IMG/VR virus record: IMGVR_UViG_3300027977_002879
Location: 1-26,791 of that record
Source: a virus
Strand: one strand, 5' to 3'
Length of the DNA stretch: 26,791 nt
The notes under the pieces are model-generated. The model was given only the letters and a program-made list of their open reading frames with translations, did not search any database and was not told the origin of the DNA. Position numbers and translations under genes: made by a program. Shown here piece after piece: positions 7,354 through 15,122 of this stretch (within the stretch, counting starts at the first letter, position 1; every line of letters begins with the position of its first letter).

Positions 7354-8249
7354 AAAAAAGACTGGAATTTCCGCACTATCAGGCCCTGCTCACTCTGTTG
7401 ATCAGTCCAGTGTGCGGCACTGAGATCCCACAACCACTGTTGCCGATCTGGCATGTGAGGTGATTCGATACTGTCAAGGTCGTGTCCGGCCACAGACCAG
7501 GCCACACAGTCTGGATCCTGGGCGATCACAGGAACCCCGGCCAAGATGCTGGCCACACAAGAACTGGAATTGAAAAACACTGATGCCCATGCACCGCGAA
7601 TGTCATCCTGCAGACTGCTACCTGGCATGCTGTGACGCACATCGGGCAATGCGAGCAAATGACCAAGATCCACAGGTGCCTTGGGGTGAGAACGGATCAA
7701 GATAGGACGTTGTGTGATCCTACGTAGATGTGTAACAGTTTCTGTGGCCCACTGTGCCATGTCTATGCCTTTCATGCTCCAACCACCATCTCGCTGCAGG
7801 CACACCAAGATATGCTGACCGGATTGTCTCCATGGCAGCATGGTCAGACTCAAGGTGCGAGATATCTGGTTCCAGTGGTCGGCATCACCGTTTTGATTAG
7901 CATAGTTGTTGGTGTTGTAGTACACACCATCTAAACTGTATCTCAAGAACACGCTGTGAGCATCAGCAAACTTGAAACAACTGCCATCTATGCTCATGAT
8001 CTTGTTGCCGGATCGTGCTTGCTGATCGATCACGTCTTGACGGAGCTGTATGTGAGGACCACGTATGCTGGCACCTACCCATCCTAGAATCACTGCCAGG
8101 CGTGCGGGGACCACTTGCCTTTGATCTTGCACCAGGGCTTTGAGTCCCTGTGATTCTGCACCTTTTGCAAAAGATTTCAGCACTTGAACCTTGCGGTTGC
8201 GATCGGCAATGCGTGGCAAACTGCTGAGATACACCACTACATCATGCAT
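7350..8249 (-). CDS. paralog 2 of the GT-B-like family
   Basis: Second member of the six-gene family, 299 residues. The shared C-terminal half shows PILIRSHPKAP (basic donor-side strand), ASVFFNSSSCVASILAGVPVI (Ser-rich turn then Gly-Val-Pro) and the closing QWLWDLSAAHWTDQQSEQG. The central ID-G motif appears as IMSIDGSCF. It is the most divergent copy at the tail, where the usual Gln-Phe-Thr is His-Trp-Thr. The start ATG overlaps the upstream paralog's stop by 8 bases. The stop overlaps that of the convergent FkbM gene. A cytoplasmic glycosyltransferase role is inferred. Confidence 0.72.
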   Translation of the reverse strand: MHDVVVYLSSLPRIADRNRKVQVLKSFAKGAESQGLKALVQDQRQVVPARLAVILGWVGASIRGPHIQLRQDVIDQQARSGNKIMSIDGSCFKFADAHSVFLRYSLDGVYYNTNNYANQNGDADHWNQISRTLSLTMLPWRQSGQHILVCLQRDGGWSMKGIDMAQWATETVTHLRRITQRPILIRSHPKAPVDLGHLLALPDVRHSMPGSSLQDDIRGAWASVFFNSSSCVASILAGVPVIAQDPDCVAWSVAGHDLDSIESPHMPDRQQWLWDLSAAHWTDQQSEQGLIVRKFQSFF

Positions 8250-9357
8250 TGTGGTATCGCCGAAGGATGGTGGCTGCTGTGCCGTCGTGGAGTTCTTTCA
8301 CTGTGAACTGATTATAACTCAAAGCACACAACCAATCTCCCAAGCATCCACGGTATAAGTCGTTGATCATGGCGAGTTGATTCCTAGATACTGGATTGGT
8401 GATGTGCCGGTTCAACGTTATCACTGGCACACCCGACCATATGGCCTCTACAGCAGCAGCACTGGAGTCGCTGATCACGCAGTACCATCGATCGGGCTCC
8501 TCCTGCAGTCTCTCATACACTGTGTGTCGAGTTTTCCTATCATTTTCTTTGGGTTTAAACACTATGCGTCGACCGGTATGACCTTGCAGTCCATCGGTTA
8601 TGTGTTGTCGGAATGCTTCTGCCGTGGTCCCCCACATGCGATAATGCGATTCGCTACTGAGCACTACCAGGATGTCTCTGCCAGGTTCACGCCAGGGCTC
8701 GGGCATGCTGGGCAGCAATTTCAAACGGTCGGCGGGATATATCTTGGTCACTGCATAAGGCCTGGTATGGACGTGATCTCGGACCACTCGATGCCAGACT
8801 TTTTTCTTTTCAAGGAAGTTGGTATATCCGCTGTCCACAAAATAAAAAGGCAGATCTTGGCTGATCTTCTGTGACAGGATTTCTTCGTTGCGTATCACGT
8901 TTCTGATCACAGCCGGTGCCTGAATGATTTCCGGATGCTGGATCAGTAGATCCGGATGCTGGCATACCAATTCTGCTGCAGGCAAGAGATCTCGACCTAG
9001 AGATTTTACTGCACTGGGTGCAGAATTTTGCTTGGCCAGCAGGGCAAGATGATCTGTATCAAAACCAAATCTGTCAAAATTTTCTACCAGCCAGTTCACT
9101 GTTTTGCGATAGTTTTTCTTGTAAAAATCCAGCACCTCGGCGGTGAATTGTTCCACATCTTGATTGATGTAGTTGTTGACCATGTTGAAATCCACGGTCA
9201 ACAAGCCTCGCTTGGCCAAAGTTTTTTTGCACTTGGTCATGTATCGATCAGTGTGTGTCCACAACGGGCGAGACTGGCGGAAATAACGAAACAGCAAAGT
9301 CCGGGCCAATGGCTCGGCTATCTCATCTCGATTCAACAGGATATATGCATCAGCCAT
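8242..9357 (-). CDS. paralog 3 of the GT-B-like family, longest copy
   Basis: Third family member. I place the start at 9357 (371 residues) rather than at an in-frame ATG at 9438: GGAAG lies about 8 bases before 9357 and the resulting overlap with the upstream stop is 8 bases instead of 89. Residues 1 to about 160 form a helical N-terminal extension, rich in Asn, Lys and Asp, not seen in the other copies. The rest follows the family: FYFVDSGYTNF, WHRVVRDHVHTRPY, RRIVFKPKEN, YCVISDSSAAAVEAIWSGVP and the tail WLCALSYNQFTVKELHDG. The extension may bind a different acceptor or partner. Function is inferred from family and context. Confidence 0.75.
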   Translation of the reverse strand: MADAYILLNRDEIAEPLARTLLFRYFRQSRPLWTHTDRYMTKCKKTLAKRGLLTVDFNMVNNYINQDVEQFTAEVLDFYKKNYRKTVNWLVENFDRFGFDTDHLALLAKQNSAPSAVKSLGRDLLPAAELVCQHPDLLIQHPEIIQAPAVIRNVIRNEEILSQKISQDLPFYFVDSGYTNFLEKKKVWHRVVRDHVHTRPYAVTKIYPADRLKLLPSMPEPWREPGRDILVVLSSESHYRMWGTTAEAFRQHITDGLQGHTGRRIVFKPKENDRKTRHTVYERLQEEPDRWYCVISDSSAAAVEAIWSGVPVITLNRHITNPVSRNQLAMINDLYRGCLGDWLCALSYNQFTVKELHDGTAATILRRYHNA

Positions 9358-10108
9358 TGATGATCTTCCAGCAGGTACCCTGTTGCATTTCTCTCTTGGT
9401 AAATTGGCCATAACTGAGATGCCGAAGCCAGGCTTCAACTAGATCTGGATCCAGATCTGCGAGACTGTCAATGTCCTCAATTCGGCCTGATACCTGTAAT
9501 GCAGCACTGGGACCAAGGCTCACCACTGGGATGCCATGCTGTGCAGATTGTACCAGACAGTTGCTGGTCCAGGCCACCACGGCATGCACATCCTCACAGA
9601 TGAAATCTTCAAAGCGGTCGTGATATTGTCTGGTATAGCGGCTGCCTGGTCTCTGTCTTATCTCGATGGGTCGATCTGTGTGCTGACGAATCAGTGCTAG
9701 TGTGGATTCTAACCAGTGCTCGCTGTCGCCCAATTGCCATGCTTCGCACACTTTGGGATGGGTAGGCACCACCACTATGCGACGGCCTCGGCGGAACTGG
9801 GTACGATCCAGACGTAGCCTCTTGAGCCTGTCATTGGGTCTGGATTGTATGGGTTGGCTGTTCTGATACTCGTTGCGAGTCACACGCCACCAGTCTTTGT
9901 AGCTCTTTCTGTTTCCAAAATATCCAGTATCTATGCAGTACCAATCAACACCTTGTTGGCGAGCACAGTTTGGTACGATGCGTTTGGTTATCCCGGCCAC
10001 AGCCAAGGGCATGGTGGTGTTGGCGATGATCTCTTCTGCAGTGGCCATGCGACCTCCCAGGGGTTGCAGAAAATACTGTACGATGTCGCCTTTGCCGTAG
10101 CCTAACAT
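9350..10108 (-). CDS. paralog 4 of the GT-B-like family
   Basis: Fourth member, 252 residues from the ATG at 10108, which lies four bases after the upstream stop. A GTG at 10147 would lengthen it but overlaps the upstream gene by 35 bases and lacks a ribosome binding site. Family landmarks: WYCIDTGYFGN, WWRVTRNEY, the strand RQHTDRPIEIRQRPG, AVVAWTSNCLVQSAQHGIPVV and the tail WLRHLSYGQFTKREMQQGT. The closest relative is the next gene upstream: both carry RQHTDRPI and WLRHLSY, and DNA identity is visible in places (9411-9445 against 10174-10208), so the two are a recent tandem duplication. Glycosyltransferase activity is inferred. Confidence 0.75.
   Translation of the reverse strand: MLGYGKGDIVQYFLQPLGGRMATAEEIIANTTMPLAVAGITKRIVPNCARQQGVDWYCIDTGYFGNRKSYKDWWRVTRNEYQNSQPIQSRPNDRLKRLRLDRTQFRRGRRIVVVPTHPKVCEAWQLGDSEHWLESTLALIRQHTDRPIEIRQRPGSRYTRQYHDRFEDFICEDVHAVVAWTSNCLVQSAQHGIPVVSLGPSAALQVSGRIEDIDSLADLDPDLVEAWLRHLSYGQFTKREMQQGTCWKIING
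9411..9445. repeat. direct repeat between paralogs 4 and 5 (copy at 10174-10208)
   Basis: 35 bases match 10174-10208 with four mismatches. Both copies encode the tail motif region of the family (around WLRHLSY) in the same strand and frame, so they are remnants of tandem gene duplication rather than a mobile element. The repeat could still support recombination that deletes or adds a gene copy. Confidence 0.75.
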
Positions 10109-10112
10109 GATG

Positions 10113-10916
10113 TCACTCGTTGAGTATCCGCCAGGCCGTGCCGTCACTCATTTCAGTGAATGTGAATTGGCTGTAACTGAGATGTCGCAGCCAGGCTTCA
10201 CGTAGATCATCATCAGGGAACTTGGGATTTTCAATCTCTGCGAGATCAGTGCTGGATACTGTGGCCGCTGCGTTGGGTCCAAGACAGATGGCCGGCACCC
10301 CTTGCATGACAGCTTCCACAGCAGCCACTGAGTTGTATGTGACCAAGCAATGCACATCATCGGCCAGAGCCTGTTCTATAGTGTCCGTGGCGAATCTTTC
10401 CCAACGAGCCTTTTTTTCTCTGATAACAATGGGTCGGTCTGTGTGTTGTCGGATCGCGGCCATGGTTTCGTTCACCCAGTTCTGTTGATCTATATCCCAG
10501 ATAGTAAAACTTTTAGGGCTGGGTGGTGCCAGCAATATTTTGCTGCCCTGTCGCCGTGGCAAGGTATAGTATTGCGTCCTCGACAATCGCTCTGCATCGC
10601 GATCTATCAAGGGTCTCACATCATGCACATGATCTTTGATGATGCGGAACCAAGTCTTGGTATATTGATTGCCAAAGTATCCATTGTCCACATAGTAGAA
10701 AGTCCTGTTCGCAGCTATCATGTGTTTGATAGCATTGCGGAAAGTGAGGCCACGCACGATCACAGGATTTGTCAGACTGTGGGCTTCTTCCCAACTGACC
10801 AAGGTGCCATTGCTGCCTTGTGCTAAACGATCAACAAAGGCCGACTGGCGAGCCTTGATGCCATCGTTGATGCCCTGGCGATTGATACACAACACTGTGT
10901 CTGGAGTTAGGCTCAT
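10113..10916 (-). CDS. paralog 5 of the GT-B-like family
   Basis: Fifth member, 267 residues. An in-frame ATG exists at 11006, but the start at 10916 is preferred: it makes the ATGA overlap seen throughout this operon and avoids a 94-base overlap. It has the cleanest family signatures: FYYVDNGYFGNQY, WFRIIKDHVHDVRPL, RQHTDRPIVIREKK, CLVTYNSVAAVEAVMQGVP and the tail WLRHLSYSQFTFTEMSDGTA. The last part suits a helix packing back on the donor domain. It is the nearest relative of paralog 4 and lies directly upstream of it. The role is inferred as a cytoplasmic sugar transferase; substrate unknown. Confidence 0.77.
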   Translation of the reverse strand: MSLTPDTVLCINRQGINDGIKARQSAFVDRLAQGSNGTLVSWEEAHSLTNPVIVRGLTFRNAIKHMIAANRTFYYVDNGYFGNQYTKTWFRIIKDHVHDVRPLIDRDAERLSRTQYYTLPRRQGSKILLAPPSPKSFTIWDIDQQNWVNETMAAIRQHTDRPIVIREKKARWERFATDTIEQALADDVHCLVTYNSVAAVEAVMQGVPAICLGPNAAATVSSTDLAEIENPKFPDDDLREAWLRHLSYSQFTFTEMSDGTAWRILNE

Positions 10917-11599
10917 TGGTTTGTGCGTTGTTCGCAGTGCTGTGTGAGGTTGTGTTCGCTGTGCCATTCCGCAGCCTGCGTGGTATCGGCGAACTCGTGG
11001 AAGCACGGAGTGCCTAGGGTGTAGTGCAACAATTTGGCTTCGGTGTTTTCGCCCAGTTCATCGGGCAGCCAGTTCCATTCTGGGGGCAAGGCCTGTATGC
11101 GATCGTCATCGATCCAGGCGAATCTGTGCAGGAAACTGCCAGGCTGTTTCTGCACGAAGTCGGGAGTGAGCCTGCGGTTGGGAAAAGATTGGCAATCCCA
11201 CACTATGACCGATGACCAATTCTTCCTGGGATAGTCTTCGTTGGGAGCACCCATGTACTTCACGGGCATGCGTGTTTTGTAATCGTGTTTGACCACGGCC
11301 ACATCATGTGCAGTCTGCAAAGATTCATAGAGTTCGATGATGTCTCCACGCACCACCATGTCTCCGTCGATGAATATGGCACGGCCTCGGAAATCCATGA
11401 GATATGGAACCAGGAAACGTGTGTACACAAAATGATTTGAGTTGTCGCCGTGTGTTTCTTTGTAGTCCGTGAACAGATTCAAAGCCACGGGTATGATGGC
11501 CACTGGTGCGGAGGCATTGCGGATGATCGAGTTTGCACACACATGATAGGCTATGGCTTCTCTGGGATCATAGCCAACGAACACAGGAATGGGTTTCAT
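10913..11599 (-). CDS. GT8-like glycosyltransferase with DGD motif
   Basis: A 228-residue GT-A-type transferase. The opening PVFVGYDPREAIAYHVCANS (4-23) and FVYTRFLVPYL (57-67) are typical of a phage and bacterial GT8-like group, and AIFIDGDMVVRGD (74-86) supplies the DxD residues Asp78 and Asp80. WSSVIVWDCQSF carries the acceptor-side pattern, and LLHYTLGTPCF near the C-terminus has the closing His. It is expected to be metal-dependent and retaining, moving a sugar from a nucleotide donor. ATGA overlaps join it to the cytidylyltransferase-cupin gene upstream and to paralog 5 downstream, so supply of activated sugar and its transfer are translated together. Confidence 0.85.
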   Translation of the reverse strand: MKPIPVFVGYDPREAIAYHVCANSIIRNASAPVAIIPVALNLFTDYKETHGDNSNHFVYTRFLVPYLMDFRGRAIFIDGDMVVRGDIIELYESLQTAHDVAVVKHDYKTRMPVKYMGAPNEDYPRKNWSSVIVWDCQSFPNRRLTPDFVQKQPGSFLHRFAWIDDDRIQALPPEWNWLPDELGENTEAKLLHYTLGTPCFHEFADTTQAAEWHSEHNLTQHCEQRTNQ

Positions 11600-12363
11600 A
11601 CCACCTTCCGTTCAATGTCCTCTTCTTCACAGCGTTCGCCGTACTGGATCTCCACTATTTTTAAAGGATTGGAATCTTCATTGACAAGCTGATGCCATTC
11701 GTTCAAACCAATGTGCAGATATTCATGGCGACCATAGCGGCCCTGTAGTTCGGCATCCGTGGCACGGTTCACCGTGTACACCGTGGCTTCACCGGAACTC
11801 ACGAGCCAGAATTCCGCACGTCCTTGATGGCGTTGCATGCTGAGGGCGGCACCGGGATCCACAGTGAGTTCTTTGACTTTCACCCCGGCGGCTTCATGCA
11901 ACACACGATAGTAGCCCCAGGGTCTGCGGGTCTGTGGTGCTTTCCACTCTTCCAGGATCCAACTTGATGAATTTTTCTTGTTATCGCCGCCCACGCCAAA
12001 TCGGAACTCTAGATTGTTGTCCTGGATGTCCATTTCCGGAATGTTGTCTGGTGTGCGATCTCCACCATTGGCAAATATGATATGATCCTGAGGATAACTC
12101 TGCCTGACCATTTGGATGGCATTTTTAGCAGACCCGTCGCTGTCATCGAACTCTATGACAAAATCCACACCCACGATGTTGCGGAGGATGGTGGCACGCT
12201 CTCTGAGTGGCATGAAACTGCGACCTTTCTTGCGTGTGAGCCAGGCATCTGAATTCACACCCACTACCAGGATGTCGCCCAGTTCTTGTGCTGCTTGTAG
12301 ATAAGAAATGTGTCCAGAATGCACGGGATCAAACCCGCCTGTGATCAAAACGATGTTTTGCAT
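11596..12363 (-). CDS. cytidylyltransferase-cupin fusion (HldE-like plus ManC/PMI-type cupin)
   Basis: A 255-residue two-domain protein. Residues 1-140 are a nucleotidyltransferase of the HldE C-terminal/glycerol-phosphate cytidylyltransferase type, with ITGGFDPVHSGHISYL (7-22) containing HSGH (15-18); this class joins a nucleotide to a sugar or polyol phosphate. Residues 145-250 resemble the cupin of type II phosphomannose isomerases (RPWGYYRVL at 147-155). The usual metal site is degraded: the common Gln-x-His-x-His is QRHQG (177-181), keeping His179 but not the second His, and the Glu-His-Trp is Glu-Phe-Trp. A late isomerase-site His (224) remains. The cupin may therefore bind a sugar or a partner rather than isomerise. 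No ribosome binding site is seen; TATAAATA ends five bases before the ATG. Confidence 0.85.
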   Translation of the reverse strand: MQNIVLITGGFDPVHSGHISYLQAAQELGDILVVGVNSDAWLTRKKGRSFMPLRERATILRNIVGVDFVIEFDDSDGSAKNAIQMVRQSYPQDHIIFANGGDRTPDNIPEMDIQDNNLEFRFGVGGDNKKNSSSWILEEWKAPQTRRPWGYYRVLHEAAGVKVKELTVDPGAALSMQRHQGRAEFWLVSSGEATVYTVNRATDAELQGRYGRHEYLHIGLNEWHQLVNEDSNPLKIVEIQYGERCEEEDIERKVV

Positions 12364-12368
12364 AGAGG

Positions 12369-12376
12369 TATTTATA
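12369..12376 (-). promoter_or_regulatory. consensus T4 late promoter (TATAAATA) inside the cluster
   Basis: A perfect minus-strand TATAAATA lies in the only real gap (33 bases) between paralog 6 and the cytidylyltransferase-cupin gene. Only five bases separate it from the ATG at 12363, so a transcript started from it would be leaderless. It would drive genes from 12363 down to 7350 late in infection, independently of the upstream operon. Confidence 0.7.
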
Positions 12377-12396
12377 TGCCCAGATTATCCTGATCT

Positions 12397-13182
12397 TTAA
12401 GATTGTATCTGGTAAAGCTCTGTCAAATCCGCTGGCACAGCAGTTTCAAATTCCGCACAATTGAACTGGCTCCAGCAGATGTGTTCCCACCAAGCAGATC
12501 GATCAGGAAACTGCATGCCACCTAAATTTGATATGTCTCCCATGAGCAAGGTGGTCATGCTGGCATCCGTGGTATAGGCCGGTACTCCCAGTAAACAGGC
12601 TTCCACACAGGCCATAGTTCGCTCTCCAACCACCGCATGTGCGGCCTGCAGTTGTTCTACATAACTGCTCCATCGTGTGGGTTTGGCACCACCCATCTTT
12701 TTCCGCCATACTATGTCACCTGCCCATGACTGTCGGATCTCGGCAGTGATCCTATCACGAAACTGCTGCATGTTTTCTCCGGTGCGTTGGGTCAAAATCT
12801 CTTCCACAGGCTGTATGGCCAGCACATATGATCCTGTGCGTTGCTGCCAAGGCTGCTGTGCAGGATTAGGAAACAAGTGGGCACGGCTGTGGGGCACTGG
12901 TCGCATGGACATGTTGTGATGCCCGCACCAGGTCACTCGCCGTGTTTCTCTACGCGGAGTATCCGGCCCCCAATAGCCGTATTCGATCTCGATCCAAGGT
13001 CGACCTTCTGCGATGTATTCTCGCAAGGGACTCCACCAAGGAGCGAAATGGCTCACAACCAAGACATAGTCATCGGGCACATCCTGCAAATAATCAAATT
13101 CACGCAGTCCTCGCTGCTGCCATGGCCGGAGAGTCCATTTCCAATGTTCACCGCAGGCGTCTCGGGCAAAGGCATATTTCAT
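12397..13182 (-). CDS. paralog 6 of the GT-B-like family (divergent)
   Basis: Sixth and most divergent member, 261 residues. It keeps the order of family blocks: WIEIEYGYWG in place of the VD-GYFG block, TWCGHHNMSMRPVP for the Arg-rich block, GDIVWRKKMGG for the basic strand, AVVGERTMACVEACLLGVPAY for the Gly-Val-Pro turn, and the tail WWEHICWSQFNCAEFE. The typical Asn-Ser before the turn is replaced by Glu-Arg-Thr. It is Trp-rich (about 16). ATGA overlap with the DxD transferase upstream; a 33-base gap with a late promoter downstream. Likely a glycosyltransferase with a different donor or acceptor; inferred only. Confidence 0.7.
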   Translation of the reverse strand: MKYAFARDACGEHWKWTLRPWQQRGLREFDYLQDVPDDYVLVVSHFAPWWSPLREYIAEGRPWIEIEYGYWGPDTPRRETRRVTWCGHHNMSMRPVPHSRAHLFPNPAQQPWQQRTGSYVLAIQPVEEILTQRTGENMQQFRDRITAEIRQSWAGDIVWRKKMGGAKPTRWSSYVEQLQAAHAVVGERTMACVEACLLGVPAYTTDASMTTLLMGDISNLGGMQFPDRSAWWEHICWSQFNCAEFETAVPADLTELYQIQS

Positions 13183-13808
13183 GGCATGGGATAGCGAGCA
13201 CGATGCTTGCTTTTGTAGTGTATGATCTTGGCTTGGCTCATGTCGTCTTTGAAACTGAAATTGTTGTACACAGCACAGGGGAATACCTGCACACGGACGC
13301 CGTGCCTTGATACCAGTTGATCTCGATCGGCTTTTTCCAGGATGATCAAACTGTTCAATGCGGACTGATCGCCGTCCAGTAGTTCCGCACGATCGGTCCA
13401 GACATCAAGGAACTTCAACATGGCCGGTGTGTTCCTTGCGAATACTATGCCGGCATTTATGGCACCTACCCTGGGGTCTTGAGCGAATTTTTCTCGCATG
13501 GTCACACCAAGATCATAGTCCTGGCATATTTCATCCACACGCTGTTGCATGATGGCATCGGCGTCCAGCCATATAACATAGTCATTGGCAGGCACACGTT
13601 CCAAAGCCCTGCGTATTAATCTAGGTTTACAAGGAATGGTGTGCAAAGGCACGTCGCTCACACGTCCCTCAAAAGGTTCTCCAAACCCTAGGTCACCAAG
13701 ATCAAAAACCATGGTGGTATATCCCAGAGCTTCAGTGGTACGTCGGGCATTGGCCACATAGGGTCGGAAGCGATGATCACCGGCTATGAGCACTGTGATG
13801 TTGTTCAT
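13179..13808 (-). CDS. DxD nucleotide-sugar glycosyltransferase
   Basis: A 209-residue GT-A-like protein. YVIWLDADAIMQQ (77-89) has the DxD pair Asp82/Asp84. GAINAGIVFARNTPAM (115-130) is the Asn-Ala-Gly strand, and LLDGDQSALN (143-152) the Asp-Gln pattern; together these match the GT77/GT8-like nucleotide-diphospho-sugar transferase layout. The C-terminal IIHYKSKHR ends in a basic tail. It is short for the class, so it probably has only the catalytic domain. It overlaps both neighbours by ATGA, the asparagine synthase-like gene upstream and paralog 6 downstream, which implies shared expression and likely a shared pathway. Confidence 0.82.
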   Translation of the reverse strand: MNNITVLIAGDHRFRPYVANARRTTEALGYTTMVFDLGDLGFGEPFEGRVSDVPLHTIPCKPRLIRRALERVPANDYVIWLDADAIMQQRVDEICQDYDLGVTMREKFAQDPRVGAINAGIVFARNTPAMLKFLDVWTDRAELLDGDQSALNSLIILEKADRDQLVSRHGVRVQVFPCAVYNNFSFKDDMSQAKIIHYKSKHRARYPMP

Positions 13809-15121
13809 TTCTTTGTCTTTCTTTTGGTCACATGGAATCCCAGTTTCTCACCTTGATGATAGGGCCATTTGCGTGAGGTGAGATAATGATCAAGGCAGCT
13901 TTTATATCGAGAATTTTTCAAGTGGGCAGTGAGCCACAGGAACTCCTGCACCAGGTCTCGATCCAGGAAAGGATATCTGGTTTCTATGCCATAGTGTCCG
14001 GCCACGTATTCTTCCTTGTTGAGATACTGTATCTGCGTGCCGTCCCAGAAACTGTGCCAGGGAAAAAAGCCCTGCAAATCTTCAGGGAACATACCACCAA
14101 ATCCACTGTGCTTGAATATCTTGCGACCAGCAAATCCATAATCACTAATGATCTCGTCCGCACCTTGTCCGGAGAAATACACGCGACGCTGTTCCTGCCG
14201 AGCCCGGCGACAGATGCTGGCCAAGCCTAAACTGGCCTGATCCTGTTTGATATCGTAGCGACGGCGACCATCATCATATATGAAATCCTCGCAGGATTTG
14301 AGATCTTGTTGGCTCTGTTCTACATCTGATGCTGTCATTTCATAGGCTTCTGTTTGCTTCAATCGACCCAGTCTCTCCGACAGCACTGTCATGTTTTCAT
14401 TGTTGACGATGCTGTAGGCCTTGAATTCTACGGCCTGGCGATCAAGTTCGCAGGCGATGGCACCGGAATCATAGCCCGAACTCATGCCCACGAACATGCC
14501 GTGTTGTGTGTTTCGGGTGCGTTTGCTGATGCTGCGTTCAAAGGCCTCTGCCCAGGCATCAAACGAAGTGCGATGCTGGCGTAGATCAAATTCATGATTA
14601 GTCACTTGCTGTGTCTGTGCCAGCGTATCAAGATCGAACATCATGGTGGTGTTGGCAGCGAGTTTGCGGGCATGACTCAAGCCCAGGCCTTGTACCTGGC
14701 TTTGATATGAGGCCACACACCAGGTGCCGGCTTGCATGGCGTACCACAGAGGTTTGCAGGCAAAGGTATCAGTGGCCATGACGATGCGACGCTGCCGAAA
14801 ATCCACAATGCAGATAGCAAATTCACCGTCGAGGTGCCGAGCGAAATCTGTTCCGTAATGGTTGTATACATCTAGGATGCATTCTCCATCACTGGCATAC
14901 AGGCCAAATTCTTGATAGTTATAAATTTCACCGTTGAACACGCACACCACGTCGCCGTGCTCTATAGGCTGTGGTCGTATGTTGCCAGTGATGTGCAAGA
15001 GATTGTGCAGGAAAGTGATGCCGTGCCTGGTTTCTACTGTGGTCATGTCTGGACCACGACGCTGACACGATTCATTGACATCGGCCACACCGGGCAAATT
15101 GGTCACTCCAAATCCACACAT
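13805..15121 (-). CDS. AsnB-like glutamine amidotransferase
   Basis: This 438-residue protein has an N-terminal Ntn glutaminase with Cys2 after the initiator Met (MCGFGV), CVFNGEIYNYQEF (about 84-96) and LDGEFAI, followed by a synthetase domain whose pyrophosphate loop reads GMSSGYDSGA and whose later motif is SGQGADEI. In the AsnB family the first domain releases ammonia from glutamine and the second adenylates a carboxylate. The length is well below E. coli AsnB (about 550), and the usual ARDRxGxKPL is altered to ATDTFACKPL, so the substrate may not be aspartate. Homologues in O-antigen clusters (WbpS/WbmE-like) amidate uronic acids; the UDP-glucose dehydrogenase-like gene nearby supports that inference. 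The ATG follows the upstream stop by one base. Confidence 0.88.
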   Translation of the reverse strand: MCGFGVTNLPGVADVNESCQRRGPDMTTVETRHGITFLHNLLHITGNIRPQPIEHGDVVCVFNGEIYNYQEFGLYASDGECILDVYNHYGTDFARHLDGEFAICIVDFRQRRIVMATDTFACKPLWYAMQAGTWCVASYQSQVQGLGLSHARKLAANTTMMFDLDTLAQTQQVTNHEFDLRQHRTSFDAWAEAFERSISKRTRNTQHGMFVGMSSGYDSGAIACELDRQAVEFKAYSIVNNENMTVLSERLGRLKQTEAYEMTASDVEQSQQDLKSCEDFIYDDGRRRYDIKQDQASLGLASICRRARQEQRRVYFSGQGADEIISDYGFAGRKIFKHSGFGGMFPEDLQGFFPWHSFWDGTQIQYLNKEEYVAGHYGIETRYPFLDRDLVQEFLWLTAHLKNSRYKSCLDHYLTSRKWPYHQGEKLGFHVTKRKTKK

Positions 15122-15122
15122 G

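Noticed and set aside
9411-10208. Direct repeats suggesting an insertion sequence
   Set aside because: Both copies encode the same protein motif in frame in adjacent paralogs, so gene duplication explains them; no transposase or terminal repeats.
10148-10360. Minus-strand frame overlapping paralog 5
   Set aside because: It is an alternative frame of the same DNA as paralog 5, whose conserved family blocks fix the true frame.
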